A DNA stretch of 64,000 nucleotides from Nymphalis io (Eukaryota; Arthropoda; Insecta; Lepidoptera; Nymphalidae), in contig NC_065918.1 in the NCBI RefSeq assembly GCF_905147045.1, positions 17,112,001-17,176,000 on the forward strand, given 5' to 3'. Under the pieces are notes generated by a model. The model was not told the DNA's origin, did no database searches, and worked only from the letters and a program-made list of their open reading frames with translations. The position numbers were made by a program, and so were the translations under genes. Positions 34,522 through 46,500 of this stretch are shown piece by piece; within the stretch, counting starts at the first letter, position 1; every line of letters starts with the position of its first letter.

Positions 34522-37500
34522 CTAGGGGGATGCCCCAGCCGCTTGCATTACCTCCTCGAAAGCGGCTTCGAGGCAATGCTTCAGCTCCGAGTAGGAAACC
34601 ACGAGGACGCTCTGTTCGTCGCGCGACATGAGTTCCACCTGCCGATTTTCATCACGTTATGTTACGTTACTTTAGCTGCGGTACGTGACCCGCTATTCTA
34701 TTACATTAATCGAATTGTCATTTAATTCATTTATATAAGCATTAAATGTAAAGCATCTTGCCGATGGCAGTGTGCTCTGTACCTTGGCGAGCGAGCCCCC
34801 ATCGAGGCTGTTGAGGGCGCTGGCGAGATGGGCCTGGTCGAGCCATGGGCGACCATCCGCCGTCACTGAATGGAACAGATAGTCCCGGAAAAGCTTCAGC
34901 ATGTATCGGTCGCCCGTCTCCGACCAACTCGCGTCCAAATTCAGCCTGCTAACAGGTATAATAAGATACGGACCCTCGAGTTGTAAAATAACAGTCTAAC
35001 GCGTGTGCAGGATAGTACTTACTCGGGGCGTTCGTTGACAACGCCCATCTTGATAAGGATACGTAAAAGGCGACCGTTGTCGATCTCGCGGGCCAATTGC
35101 TCCTCGAATGCGTCTGCGCGCCGCTCGAGGGCCTCCACCTTAAAATCATTTTTGTTATTTGACATATTCTAAATACTCGCAATGATTTGCTTATAGTACT
35201 TTAACAGTATAAGTATATCACATAATATTAATAGTATTACATATAATACTATTTGATGACGCTTCGTCTATTTCATTTTGTAAAGGAGGCGAACCCGTTA
35301 GCCTCAGCTGCTCCAGCAGTCGTCGGTCTGGTTGTCAGACAACATGAAGTATTTTAAAAAGTGCAATGTTCGCTGGTCCCAAAAAATCCTAAGAAAATAG
35401 CTTGTCAGTAATCGTTCGTGTATCGAGACTAGCCTAGGAGTGCCGAACATAAATAGTTGAACTTTCTATTCCCATTCTACTTCTCCGACCGTGGACTTGA
35501 ACCCGGTCATGCGGTCGGCAGCCTTATAAGCTAACTTCTGGACTAACGAGGCGGCTATCATTTTGCATCACTTTGCATTTACACTGTTATGTCGTCAGAT
35601 ACTATTAATTCGTTGTTACAATTTCGTTAACTTTGAAGTAAATTTACTTTTTTAATTATCATTTAAAATAAAAAATAGGCGGCACGAAATAATTATCATA
35701 ATGCAATGCTACTTCCCGTTCTATACGACATAACATACATACTTGAGCAAAATGTAATCAGATTAATAATTAGTGATTACGATTAGAATGTGTCATCATC
35801 CATCACGGAATAAACATCCCGTGATTAATGATTATTTACCAGTAATCGTAATCAAGCAATCAAGATTACGATTAGTCTACGTCTAGCGCCCGAAACAAAG
35901 TCGGCCAACCATACTTTGATGCTTTTTCGAAATCCCGAAGATTAAAAATTATTATTAACATTAAATAATAATAATAACGTTATAACTTTTAGAAAAATGA
36001 AATTAGATGCAATGGTACAATTGAAAATATTAATATGAAGAGCAATGTTACATTCATGTTTTAGGTAAAAATCAATCATACAATCTGTAATCTTGATTAC
36101 TGATTATCGTTATCAAAATTAACGATAAAACGTAATTACTTTGATTACTTGATTGATGTAATCATGATTATATTCAATTAGTTAGATTATTAATCTGATT
36201 TAACTATCTGAACACGCTTACCACACACATGACATTGACTAAATAAAACAAAAACAAAGCCACCATAGCCGTGCGCTGTAGCCGTGCACTGTAGCCGTGC
36301 ACTGTAGCCGTGCGCTGTAGCCGTGCACCACAGCAGTACAACTTAACGTTTAAGTAATCGAAACAGCTCAAAAACATTCTCGAAGTCAGTACTCTATTTT
36401 CCACTAAAACTTCCAATAAAACTCGGTTTTGTGCTTGTTTAATAATTTAGGTTAACATGCAAAGCAATTTTACCCCATATTTATTAATAAAATGCTTCCG
36501 AAGTTGATGCTGTGACCAATGCTCGACCATATAAGATATTATACCATTTATGGGTAGTATACTGAGAACACCAATGTTTAGTTACAACTTTCGCTTGGAG
36601 CGACACATCGAGATGCTCAAAGACATCATACGTTTAGTTGTGTGTGGATATTACCTTCATGGACGACGGAACGCTGGCATGGAGAATACAGCTTAGGCTG
36701 CCTTTTCTTTTTTTAAATATATATATTTATATAAAAGCAAACTTTCATAGTAATAAGCACATGACGTGGAAATGAAAATAGTTATTTTCAACATGTCATA
36801 ATTGGCAAACACAGGGACAGAATAAATGTTACGCTTTGTAAAGGTTGAAATATAAAATAAAGATGTAACGAGACAAGGAATCGGTAATTATTTCTAAACT
36901 ATAGAGCCTGTTATAAATAAAAAAAAATTAAAAATAAAAACTAAACAAAATGTTGATAATAATATGTTTTAAAAGAAAAGAAATTTACTTCCTCGAATAA
37001 ACTGTAAACAATGGAAATAATACACTTTATTGACAAACGAACTTAACTTCTATACTTTAATTCTATTAACAAATATGAAATAACGGGTAGTAGTAGTTAA
37101 TCTTAATTTATGTGTCGTTTAATATGAACAAATCAAACTTTTACTTTATCTATTGACATATCAAATGACGGCGTGTCTAAAGCAGTGCACTGAGGGTAAA
37201 TTTATAAGTCGTCTAGTTTCGAGCCCCGATAAAACGAGTTCTTCAAACCTAAACCAATTATAGCATTTCTAAGTTCTTCATGCGTCGAACAAATCTATTT
37301 TCCAGGTCAAACTCCGCAATAAGCCAGGTTAAGTCACGCTAAGCGGAGCTACGGCGTTTCAAACTGCTCTATAAAAATTTGACCGATTACAAATTGTCTC
37401 TTGTTAGTCAGCCTATGTCGGTCTAAGATTCGAAGCCATTCATTCCGAAATGCAAATGTAAGAGAACGTAACGCTGCTGCTACAATTCTCGTGGGAAGCC

Positions 37501-40500
37501 ACGTTTAAAACGACGGATAACATGCCTTGGATAGAGGCACATGACAAACGTCTTGCTGAGACAAACCTTCTGCCCGCTCCTTCGTTCAAAACGTACTTAT
37601 AGCGGACAAGACACGCTCGAGTACACATTTTTTAGACAAAATGAGCTTTTAAATTGGACCATATGACGACGGAATGAGTCGAGATGGCCTAGTGGTTAGA
37701 ACGCGTGAATCTTAACCGATGATCGTGGGTTCAAACCCGGGCAAGCACCACTGAATTTTCATGTGCTTAATTTGTGTTTATAATACATCTCGTGCTTAAC
37801 GGTGAAGGAAAACATCGTGAAATTCATTGAAATTCTGTCACATGTGTATTCTACCAACCCGAATTGGAGCAGCGTGGTGGAATAAGCTGCAAACCTTCTC
37901 CCCAAAAGGGAGAGGAGGCCTTAGCCCAACAGTGGGACATTAACAGGCTGTTACTGTTACGGACGACGGAATAAAACGACGGGACAAAACGAGTGATGAA
38001 AACAGCCTCAACTATTGAAAAATTTTCATGGTCCTCTGAGTCTTGACATGGCATGGAAATGTAACTCTTCGCACGTTTAAAGGGCGTATCCAGTATTTAC
38101 GACGAAGTCTTCTTTGGTATAATAATGCCATAAACTTGACGGCCTCGTTGGTCTAGGCTACATATAATGCCGCAAACCAAGTCCAGGGGTTCCAAGCCCA
38201 GATCGCGCCAATAAAAAGTTATTGAGTCTTTCTGTCGAAAATTCTCAGTAGCAGCCCGGAGTCTGGAAGTTGGAAGTGCGTACACTCCCATGCCTCGGAA
38301 AGCACGTAAAGATGTTGGTCTTGCGCTTGAACTCTTTCCGATCGTGTTGGATTGCCGTCCCATTGGATTATGAGAGTTAGGGAATAGAGAGTGCATTTGT
38401 GTTTGCGCGCACACTTGTGCACTAAAATATGTGCTGCGCAGTTGGCTAATCTCTTTTGAGATTAGTCGCCGTGGCAGAAATCGATCTGGAGGATATTATT
38501 ATTATTGCTATAAAAATTAAACGTCGCCTTTCCATAACCGTCTCATCGGAAATTACTGCGAGGTGATAGCTGTACCGTCTTGTGTTGTCGAAAATAGTAT
38601 GCAGGACAAACAAGAATAAAATCTTATCTAATTAAGAAAAAAGCAGTTAGACGGTGGAGTATTTTCCGTCTTAAGTTTTGTTATGATTTTAATAAAGTTT
38701 AATCAAATCGCTTTAGAGGGATTTGAAACTAGACGAGGAATCGTCGGAGTTAAAACTTTGAAGCCCGCATGTAGACACCTACCTGTGTGTAAAATCGCGC
38801 ACCTATCATCGGCATCAGGTCCGCGACGGAGCGCCGTGTCGCGCCGGACAGCAAGTACCTGTCGATACACACACAGATATATTGAACGAATTTATGTGAT
38901 TTGCTTTTCATTTTATATCAACATTCGTCTGACATACGGAGACTAGCATCTGGATTATTCATTCATTTAATGTTTTATTACTTGTGAAAATTTTACTTGC
39001 TCGGTTTAATAAGGTCCTAACTGCACACTTGTTTTAAGCATTCGATTTTGATGCTACTATATTTTTTTCTAAAAATTATAGTAGTATCGCACATATGCAT
39101 CCGTGGTCGATTCAGATATATAATGATAGGAAGGCTGTTCGTGTGTACGTACAGGATCAGGTTCTTCAGATCCGCCGAATAGGAGCGAGAGACGAGATCC
39201 ATGCAGGCGTTGAGATTGTCGCAGTGAACGGTGCGGCAAGCCATACCCAAGGCGAGCCGGCCGAGGGCAGTCATATCTTCTTGTTGAGCCTACGTGATAT
39301 TTATTTTACAATTTAGTTAATGTTTATTATAATATAATAAATTATTCGTGAAATCTTTCTATATTCGTAGTCCTATCCCGTACCTGAGCGATGTCTATGT
39401 TGCCGTTGTGTATGACGTCGGCTACCCCGCCCCAGGCGATGCGGATGCGACAACCGTTTATCACCACCTTAGTGGCGTCGAGGCTCCTAGTTTTGGAAAA
39501 CGTATATTTATAAATTTTAAGAGCCGTATACGACGTTTGGTGTTTAAAATATTTATGTATAAAAAAATACCAAAGTATCTATAGACTATTCCAATCACAA
39601 TAGGAGTAGATGTAAGTAAATTGTACCTAATTTTAAATATTCCAAGTGATTTGCTGATACCTCCCCTATATTATGCACTACGAACAGTTCTTGATTAATA
39701 TATCTCCAATTGTATTACAGCAATATTTCACTTAATTACTTAATTCCACTTTAATTTTATTTACAAAGTTCCGAAAACAGTTTTGCCAACATTCAAGACA
39801 TTATTTTTCTGATACACTATATAATAACATATTTACCGGATGTAAATATGTTATTATCATGTAACGTAAGTCAAAAAATTTTACAAAAAACTCAAAATAT
39901 ACTTTCATGCATAGCAAAATTCAATTACTATAGTTTTGAAAATGATACAAGAGTAAGACATTCGTCTCTGATCTTTCGTATAATATGGACGGGTGATTAT
40001 TCGGAATCATCAAGTTTTCTGTTACGACCTGGCTTTGTTTAAACGGAATGTGATTGAAACTGATTTTGTATTTACGAATTTTCGCTTTAGCTTCTCATTT
40101 TTGTTTTGCCTTCAACACTAAGCTGATTGAACATTATTATTTCAATTTAAAACTTAGGGTAAGTTGCAATTTTTATTTACATATATTTAAAAAATAAATT
40201 GAATGCTAAATAATATATTTCAATATTGTTTATTTAAAGTTGATAGTCTTTTTTTTTTTGGCTATAAGGTTAAATGAGAGTTTTGCGCTGAGAGCTCAGA
40301 AACGGAATCGGATTAAACTTTTGTTTAATAATTGTTTTATTTTACCTGCAATCCGTATGACATATATTTAAATTACTATAGAATTACCTATAAAAACAAT
40401 GAAATATATAATTTCTTACTTTATCGTTCATTAATTACTTCTTTCCTATTTCTCTTGGAATAGACTATATGTATGTCTGTGCATATATTAAAGATGTTCC

Positions 40501-43500
40501 GACCCGAGTCGACCAGTGTTGACTTTTTGTATCTCCTAAAAGCAACGTCCAGGCTAACTTACCTGCAAGCCAGTCCAGCCGTGTGGATCGCCCGCAGGCC
40601 AGCGGTGAGCTGCACCAGGAGGCTCCACAGCACCGCCTCGGGCAGCAGAGCGCCGCACGCCACAGCGCGGAGCATTGCATTCTTCTGTACCACGAGTTAC
40701 TCACTTGAAGTTTTCACATGTCGTTCTCCATTTTTACATATGAATGTCATCACTTAAGAAATCCAAAACTTTGTCATACTTTCTTGAGTCGCTTAAGTGT
40801 AGACTTTGTTGTTTTTTTAACAATAACATCATACCATATCGTATAATTTTAAAACGATTCTCGTTATATTAGAGTTTGGAGTTGAGACGCGCGCGAGTTT
40901 AGAGTCAGGATGGTCTACAAAAACTTAAAAAATGGGAAATCAACAAAATTTTCATGTTCAGTATTGTGGAAACTCGATGGCTGCTCTCACGGTATGAGCA
41001 AATCAGACTTTCCTCTGGAATCGTCAAATCGTCAAAAATTTAATTCATTCATCGGGCGCTTTTGAAAAAATTTGAAGTTGTCACTAGTTTGGAACGTAGT
41101 TTTTTCCTAGAAGGACCGCCAATAGAACTAATTTAAATTTGTTCATCAGTAATACAAAAGTAATACTCATATACAATTGAATCGTATATGATGTGTTGTT
41201 CATACAACACAGTAGTAGCTAGGGTGCGGTAAATCAATAAACCCTATTCGTATTTATATAATGTATGTCGTTAAAGATGAAACAGATATCCTGTAACGAT
41301 TTTGGAAAGTTACCCGATATACAGTCTCATATATCCCCGAGTAATGTACCGTAAAGATGATTTAACAAAAATGGCCAAAATACGGAATCGGTCGTTAACT
41401 TTACTAACGATGCTTCATGGTACTCAATTGAGCGTCTCTGTATGGGCTTCGTACCTAAAGATCCTGTGGTCTCGTTTTATCCAACTTAAAACAACAGCAG
41501 TCATTAAAATATTTATATTTATTATTTATAATTTATGGCCCAGAGTGACCAGAGCAAGCTGAGCGCGATTGAGCAGTCGACTATTGCAGATTATGTATTT
41601 ATAAAACAAAATATTCACGTCACTCTCAATCTCGTGACGTGTGGCCGTAATTGACGAAACAGCGGTCTCAGCGTCGAAACGTGTAATATGCTCTCGAGGT
41701 TGGATTGAATAATTGACAAGTTTCTAGTATATTATTCAATTGAAAACGTTTTGCACGTGATGACTGTTACGTTACGAGCGTTCGTGTCTCGTTAGTTTTT
41801 CTTAAATAAAATTGAACGGTCCATAAGAACGACGCATCTGATAAATACGATTCGTAGGGAGCAAATTATGCGATATCGGATAAGTAAATATATTCGTACT
41901 TACAAAAAGTATTTTTATTAGAGGACGTTCTTATCTATAAATGTCAATGTTATAGTCGAGGACTCGCGGAATCGAATCCCTCCCCCGAGGATTGCCGTTT
42001 CAAATTTTCATGTACTTAATATGTGTTTATAATTCATCTCGTGCTGGGTGGTTAACATCGAGAGGTAATCGGCGTGTGTCCAATTCCTCTGAAATTCAAC
42101 CATGTTTGTATCCAAAAATCTGCATTTACTCCAATGCGCGGCTTGCAGTTATTTTTTATTTGAACGTAGCAATGTGATTGTTTGTTTGGCACTTGTACTG
42201 ACAAGTGAGACTCAGCCTTTCGTACAGCGGCGGTGTCAGAACGGCGACTATTTTTGTAAAAACTAGTTCCCATAGAATAATATTTATCTAATTATATACT
42301 CAATGAACTCACGACTCTCCACGCGAAGCATTATATTGTAATAATTTAAATAGGAAAACTTTAGTATGGACGACTTTCGTCAAGCTTTAGACAAGATTTT
42401 ATTTTCAATACTAGTTTTAGCGCGCAGCTACGTCCGCGTGTTAGGTGGCCCAAGTGTTAAGTCAGGGTATAAGTCATCTCTATTCCAAAAACCATCTTGT
42501 ACAATGAAGGTAAAATTAATTTATTTTTGATGATATATGAGGTAGGGTAGGTAGAGATCGTTCTTACCTGGTGCGTGTACGGCCTCGGCGCGTCCGGGTC
42601 CGAAGAGAAGGGGTCGTGGAAGGCTCCGTTGCCATCAGTCACCCCGCCTGGCGTTCCAGTCGCCAAGTATTTTGTCATCAGTGTCATGCACGCGGGGTGA
42701 TAGTCGTACACGAGTACTACGGCTAAACAAACGATGCTCTTAGTTTACTCAACTGCGATCATTTGACCATATACTTTTATTTCTTTGTCGGGACGGGAAT
42801 GTACTCACAGTGATCTCCAAAATCCTTAGTCATGAAGCAGTGGTGCAGCCTGACCACGTTGGGATGGTCAACATTCCGCCACAACTCGACACGATTGAGC
42901 AACGCGGGCGGCGCTGCGCATGCGTGCAGACGACGCAGAGCGTAGTGCTCGCCGCTAACGCGGTGCGTGGCGCGGTAGGACGTGGCCAGCGAGTGCGCGC
43001 TGCTTCCCTCCAGCGGGATCAGCTCCGCATACATCTCCACCGTCTCGGGCAGCTCTACGTAGTGCGACGCTCTCATTAGTGCTCGTTGTACCCGATAGAC
43101 TGCCTCGATAGCCAGTGGCTCGGGTGAGGCTCGGGTGAGGCTCGGGTGAGGCTCGGGTGAGGCGGAACACAACGTGAAACATTAGCCGCGAGTCGCGAAT
43201 ATAGTTACACGGCCATGTAGTTACACGGACCGATTGCGGAATTAGCATATCTTTATAAAATAAATTAAAATTAGTATAAGAACCACGAGGAAAAAAATTA
43301 CATAAATAAATGAAACTAAAACTGGGGTACTGACGTATGTCCGGCTGCAGGAACACGTCCTCGTTGCGTTCGTATATCTCAGCCCTGATTGTCTCGGGCG
43401 TATAGAACGTCGCGGCAAGACCTGCCAAGGCGAGAAAAGAAAACCACTGTAACGTAATGTGTAATGCAAACTTGCCTCATTGTATCAAAACCCATATGCA

Positions 43501-46500
43501 TATCACATCATTATATCAAACTAAGAGACGACCGTCCAGATGCAATAAAAACTTAAAGCGTAGTTACAAGCCGCGATTAACTTTCAACGAGCAGTGTGCG
43601 CGGGTCAGTTCAGCTTTGCACTATATGATTTGCTCGGTCGAACGAACGAACGCTCAAACGAATTGTTTAGATAACGCAACCGAGACACCTACTCCAACGA
43701 GTGCCCGCATTCAACACGCAATTCGCAATGGTCATCAGTACGTCGCTAATGATACGAATTCAATTGCAGCGATTTTGCCGTTTCATTTGTGATACAAGCT
43801 CAACACCGAACACCCATAGTTAAGTCTTCGGAAGTAGTCATTATAGTAGCTATGACGATATTCGCATGACGGCTCCGTTATCCAGATTTTTATATGAATA
43901 CTTCAAACTATCCTCGAGCCCTACTGGATACATTTCCACTAGTAACACGCTGTACGCGCTGCACATATGATTTCGCAATGTCATAAATTTTCTTCGCCTT
44001 TGCACGGAAACAATCAAATACTACAGACAGAACATGGACCCGCTGCGTTAAATTTGTCACTTTTGTCAGGCCCGATTTTCATGAAATAATGACTGAACAT
44101 TACCCTCGGGCAACTCTATAGCGGTATAATATCATTTGTGATCTTTCACTGAGCAGGTACGTTATACTACGGGACAAGAGACATAACAATGTACAGTTGG
44201 CCTGTTCAAACTGCCAATTTTTCTATCACTGTAAGCCAATCGCTCACCGATATAAAACCGACGAAATCACTATAGTATATTGATGACACAAAACTAATCG
44301 CTGTAATCGCTGCTAGAGTCGAACGGTCTACGTCGATCGACAGTTCACTTCAGTTCAATTCAATCGACGTCGGTCAGGGTCGTGTTTGGTGAAAATGTTC
44401 TTTGATACGTAGTTTTCTACCATTATGTCAAGTCCAAGTGACAAATACACTTAAACTATACTCGTAGTAATTTTGCATCGAACGCGCACACAGTGCCTAC
44501 AACTAAATAATAAAACAGGGAACTTTATAACAGATTCTATTCGACGCACTGCGATAGCCGGTCGACCTTTGCAACTCATCTGGATAACCCAGCAGGTCCG
44601 TATTGGGTTAGAACAGCTATCAGGGGTTTGCGGTTATTATTAGATGTTATTGATAGGCGACAGACGCCGTATTAAATATTCGTATGCGAAACTTCAGCTC
44701 GAGCGTCCGTGGACGCAGCGCCATACACTTCGGAGTAGCATTCGCATTGCAAAAATATTAATCAGCATTATAAAGTCAAAACTTATTGTAAAGATAGACG
44801 GACAAAATAAATATTACGTTACGTGAAAAAACAATTCGCTTCATTGCAGAAATGTATACATTTAAAAATATATTTATTAAAATTACATTAAGATACAAAA
44901 GGCAATTATTTATATATATTTATAAATGAAGCGCGCACCGGAGGCCAGCATTGAACAATCAACTTTCTCGCTAAAGATGTACAAGTTACAAGGCAGCAGT
45001 TCACGTCTGCGTTGGACGTGCGTGCATCGCACCGCTCGCCTGTGTTGCTACAATTTCATGACGATCGGTTGAGAAGTTAAAACGTGATAGCGCAGCAAAC
45101 AAACGCACATTCGCATTTTTAATATGAGGCAGTGTTAAACATGTACGAAATATATAAATTCGCTCCGAAGCTACTCTAGATTTACTGGTGGTAGCATCGC
45201 TGTGTGAATGCAGTAGAGCAGAGTTTAAACAACAACAAAAAAACATTCGCTTTCTCAAAATGTTACAAATAAAATTCATAGCAGTGTCATTCATAATAAA
45301 TAAAGTTAGTAAAACATCTCCAATTAGTTATAAAATGTATGTACTACAACTAATATTATTCAGCTTGCAACTATGTGCAACGTGCCTTAAATACTGGACG
45401 ACCGCTCAGCGACGGCATGTGAACCGAGCCTTAGGCCCGGGCGAGGACGCTAAATGTCGAAATGTCATACCTGGCTTGTTTTGCGCAGGTATCGGAGGCA
45501 TGTGCGCAGGAACGCCTGCGTACATCTGGGACGCGTAGGCCGACGGCACCCCGATGCACCCCTCCGGCACTAAAGGGGGGTAAGGGTGGCTCGCTGTATT
45601 GATTTATGAACTTGCATGCATCTATTGCCTTATATGGAAATCTCGAGCTCGCTCCCGCTGTGGGCGGGGCGGTGCCGTGCGGAGGGCGCAGGGAGGCTCT
45701 CAATATAGATGTAAATAACGGCGGCTATGTTTGTTATCTCGCATGTCATAATAGCGATCTCATCATTGTGTCACGTGGTACTCGGTACTGGTAATTGAAC
45801 TGAACCGATCAGTTCACGACATCCTTGTCGGTATAAAGTACTTCGCGTGATGAGTCGCAAGTCACGGCGCCGGCTCGAGCAATACAATTACAAACGTTCA
45901 CTTTAAGTTAAAGACAAGGAATCTTTTACTTCTTACTAATCACAGCATGCAAAGCACATTTACATGATCACTTCAAATGTTAACGTTGTATTGTAATATT
46001 TTTTAACGAACAACATACGATGTCAATTGATGAAATTTTGATAAAAGTAATTAATTAGTGCGTCGAGTTTAGTATCATACTGAATAACTTGTCTATAACA
46101 TATCGGAGCATCCATTAGAGGATGTAATGTAGGGTAGATTAATTTAAAAAAATAATTATATAAAATCTAGTTTTACTCACCCAGACCACCAGATTGATTG
46201 AGAGGGGGCGCATTGAGCCCCGAAGTGTTCATGCCGTCAGGATTGGTGGAATAAAAGTAAGTGGTTCCACCCACATTCTCCTACGGACAAATAATAAAAA
46301 AAAAAAAATATGTTCACTTAACTTGACGGGTAATAAAGAATTGCCGTCTAATCATCTGTTATATATATATATATATATTACATTTGTAACGTAAGACTTT
46401 AATGTGTAGAAGTTATTCACTAACATGTGTGTAGTATCACGGTAACCGTAACATTGTAAAAAAATAATTTAAAACAAAACTAGTAACCAATACTGACATT

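Noticed and set aside
43457..43792. 111-codon plus-strand open frame
   Set aside because: Lies in a PAN3 intron, has no recognisable motif and no splice or promoter context.
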